Origin: Pirellulales bacterium
GTDB lineage: Bacteria; Planctomycetota; Planctomycetia; Pirellulales; Thermoguttaceae
NCBI GenBank assembly: GCA_016931075.1
Contig: JAFGFF010000253.1
Span: 1 to 42,893, forward strand
Reading direction: 5' to 3'
Length of the DNA: 42,893 bases
Shown: piece after piece, positions 41,561-42,893 of the stretch
Layout of the letters: each line of letters begins with the position of its first letter
Numbering within the stretch: position 1 is the first letter of the stretch
Notes under the pieces: generated by a model
What the model was told of the DNA's origin: nothing
The model's input: the letters and a program-made list of their open reading frames with translations, nothing else
Databases searched by the model: none
Position numbers and translations under genes: made by a program

Positions 41561-41606
41561 ACCAACGAGTTTCTGGAGCGTGCTTAGCGGTTGTCCGCTA
41601 ACAACT

Positions 41607-41629
41607 CCCCTCTCCCTTTGGGAGAAGGG
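41607..41629. repeat. Palindrome of the CCCCTCTCCC class
   Basis: CCCCTCTCCC faces GGGAGAAGGG with a TTT loop, followed by CTGGGGGGTGAGGG. Position may be off by a base. It lies at the 5' end of the broken WG-repeat gene, between it and the aldo/keto reductase gene, so its insertion may have removed the start codon. A small perfect hairpin, TTAGCGG-TTGT-CCGCTAA, is next to it. Confidence 0.8.
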
Positions 41630-41685
41630 CTGGGGGGTGAGGGCGGGTTGAAGTCGAAAACGGGATGTTATTCTTGGACAACTCC

Positions 41686-42618
41686 TTAGCCCTCCTTCTT
41701 CTGGTCCTTTTTCGCCATGGCCGCCAGGGCTCTGGTCACTCGGGCTTTGATGTCGTCCATCTCCCAGGTCTGTTCGAAGCCGATGATGATCGCGTCGACG
41801 CCGCCCGACGCGAGGGCGAAATGGACCGAACGTTCGCGCTTCTGGTCGTCGTTGCGCAGCGTGCCCTCGCCGATGATCTTCATGCCGATCACGCCCTTGC
41901 CGGCCGCCCGGGCCTTCTTCAGCACGGGCAGGGTTCGCTCGGGCGGTTGGTCCATGTTGAGTTGGAACGGATTCAGCCGGGCGTGGATCACGTCCACCCA
42001 GGGCTCCTTGGCCGCCGTCTCGAGCGCGCCGAGCGAATGGCACGAGCAGCCGTGCGCCCGGATGAGCCCCTTTTCTTTGAGTTTGGCAAGCAGGTCCATC
42101 TGCCGGCGGTGTTTCTTGGCCCAGTTCGGGCCTGACATGCAATGAAACTGGACCAGGTCGAGGTAGTCAGTCTTGAGTTCCTTCAAAAACCGCTTCACGA
42201 CGACGTCGGCGTCGCCCTTGTCGGCGTCAGGGATGCCGCTGCGACGGTCCCAGATCTTGCTGACCAGGACGTAGCTCTCGCGAGGCTTGCCGCCGAGGCA
42301 TCGTGCCGCATGGGAATGGCTCCCATAGAGGTCGGCCAGGTCGAACAGCCGGATGCCCTGGTCGTAGGCGTAATGGAAGAGCCGGTCCAAGTGTTTTTGG
42401 CCCAACCGGGTGTGGTTGCTCTGGCGGAAGTAGGCCTTCATGCCCGTGCCGAACCCGATCCGCGAGACTTTCAAGATTTTACCCAACGGGACGAGCGCCG
42501 TCGGATCCAGAGCGGTCGAATCGATCTTGGCCGGTTCGGCCGCCGCTTGATTGGTCACGAATCCGCCCGCGGTCGAGGCGACGGCGCTTCCCAGGAAGAT
42601 CCGGCGTGGCATCCGCAT
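41686..42618 (-). CDS. Tat-exported aldo/keto reductase
   Basis: A 310-residue aldo/keto reductase-like protein. The N-terminus MRMPRRIFLGSAVASTAGG has a twin-arginine motif (RRIFLG) and a hydrophobic stretch, so a folded enzyme would be sent to the periplasm. The catalytic pattern is DLADLYGSH (Asp and Tyr), LVSKIWDRR (Lys) and VQFHCMSG (His). Loss of later NADPH-site motifs (only GIGF-type IIIGFEQTWEM is seen) leaves cofactor use open. Planctomycetes have many such exported AKR-like proteins, related to sugar or inositol metabolism; the substrate is unknown. A small Lys-rich tail (KKDQKKEG) ends the protein. Confidence 0.92.
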   Translation of the reverse strand: MRMPRRIFLGSAVASTAGGFVTNQAAAEPAKIDSTALDPTALVPLGKILKVSRIGFGTGMKAYFRQSNHTRLGQKHLDRLFHYAYDQGIRLFDLADLYGSHSHAARCLGGKPRESYVLVSKIWDRRSGIPDADKGDADVVVKRFLKELKTDYLDLVQFHCMSGPNWAKKHRRQMDLLAKLKEKGLIRAHGCSCHSLGALETAAKEPWVDVIHARLNPFQLNMDQPPERTLPVLKKARAAGKGVIGMKIIGEGTLRNDDQKRERSVHFALASGGVDAIIIGFEQTWEMDDIKARVTRALAAMAKKDQKKEG

Positions 42619-42831
42619 AATGGGATCCCCAGTGCATGTTCTGGCCCGGCAGTCCGAGACGGCCAGCCGGAGCCCATTCTACCAGGATTATTGCCGAGCG
42701 GCGTTCCGGGGGCAAGAAAGGGACTTCCAAGCAGGGAAATACTTCGTCACCAGTGCGCCACTGTGCGCGGTTACTCTTTTGTCGTCTTGGCCGAGCCGAT
42801 GACCAGGCTAGGTGGCACGCTCTTTCCGTCC

Positions 42832-42893
42832 GCCCCAACGGGGCCTGGTTCTCCCAGCCCAGGGTAACACCCTGGGGACCGGGCCGGCAACGC
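42832..42893. repeat. Second copy of the composite palindromic element (left block, cut by window end)
   Basis: Bases 42832-42893 match 5272-5334 with few differences. The inner hairpin is CCCAGGGT-AAC-ACCCTGGG here and CCCAGGGC-AAC-GCCCTGGG there, a paired C-G to T-A change. The remainder of the element would be beyond the right edge. Confidence 0.85.

Overview
The window looks like chromosomal DNA of a planctomycete, probably of the Pirellulales type. This is inferred from content, not from a marker search. The signs are three tandem DUF1559-type proteins, a Ser/Thr kinase next to an FHA protein, an ECF sigma factor with a small partner protein, a dockerin protein with a PEP-CTERM-like tail, several small membrane proteins with the N-terminal pattern usual in that phylum, high G+C with weak Shine-Dalgarno sites, and very many intergenic palindromic repeats. 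LpxK and an LpxH-like hydrolase imply a lipid-A-type outer membrane. No rRNA, tRNA, CRISPR array, prophage or intact transposase was seen.

Layout. 1-1488: the 5' end of an unidentified gene overlapping a proline-rich membrane-anchored protein. 1910-6509: alaS, a RidA-family protein, and a secreted esterase whose reading frame runs through a repeat into antisense of the RidA gene. 6661-7141: remains of an IS630-type transposase. 7256-10398: three tandem DUF1559-like paralogues. 10656-19114: a second secreted esterase, a sigma factor with a putative regulator, two membrane/coiled-coil proteins, and the kinase and FHA protein. 19115-24672: a CinA-like/nucleotidyltransferase fusion, an LpxH-like hydrolase, a 51-residue Cys-rich lipoprotein, holB-tmk, and a G+C-poor insertion that duplicated the 5' end of tmk. 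24999-30088: M20 peptidase, clpS, mtaB and a DUF4173-like membrane protein. 30214-37514: a diadenylate cyclase, a HEAT-like lipoprotein, a cold-shock protein, queE, larC and a receiver without its phosphoacceptor. 37819-42893: a CheY-like regulator, the dockerin protein, lpxK, a WG-repeat gene broken by one stop codon, and a Tat-exported aldo/keto reductase.

Most of the named genes are housekeeping genes for translation, replication, cofactor synthesis and lipid A. The most unusual content lies between genes. At least ten families of inverted-repeat elements occupy most of the longer gaps. Several are doublets of small hairpins (REPIN-like). Within one superfamily the hairpin loop is kept while the stem sequence changes on both sides together, which is a covariation signal. 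Some elements overlap gene ends and have changed the encoded C-terminus (esterase at 4971-6509; tmk). No REP-associated transposase is in this window, so what mobilises these elements cannot be seen here.
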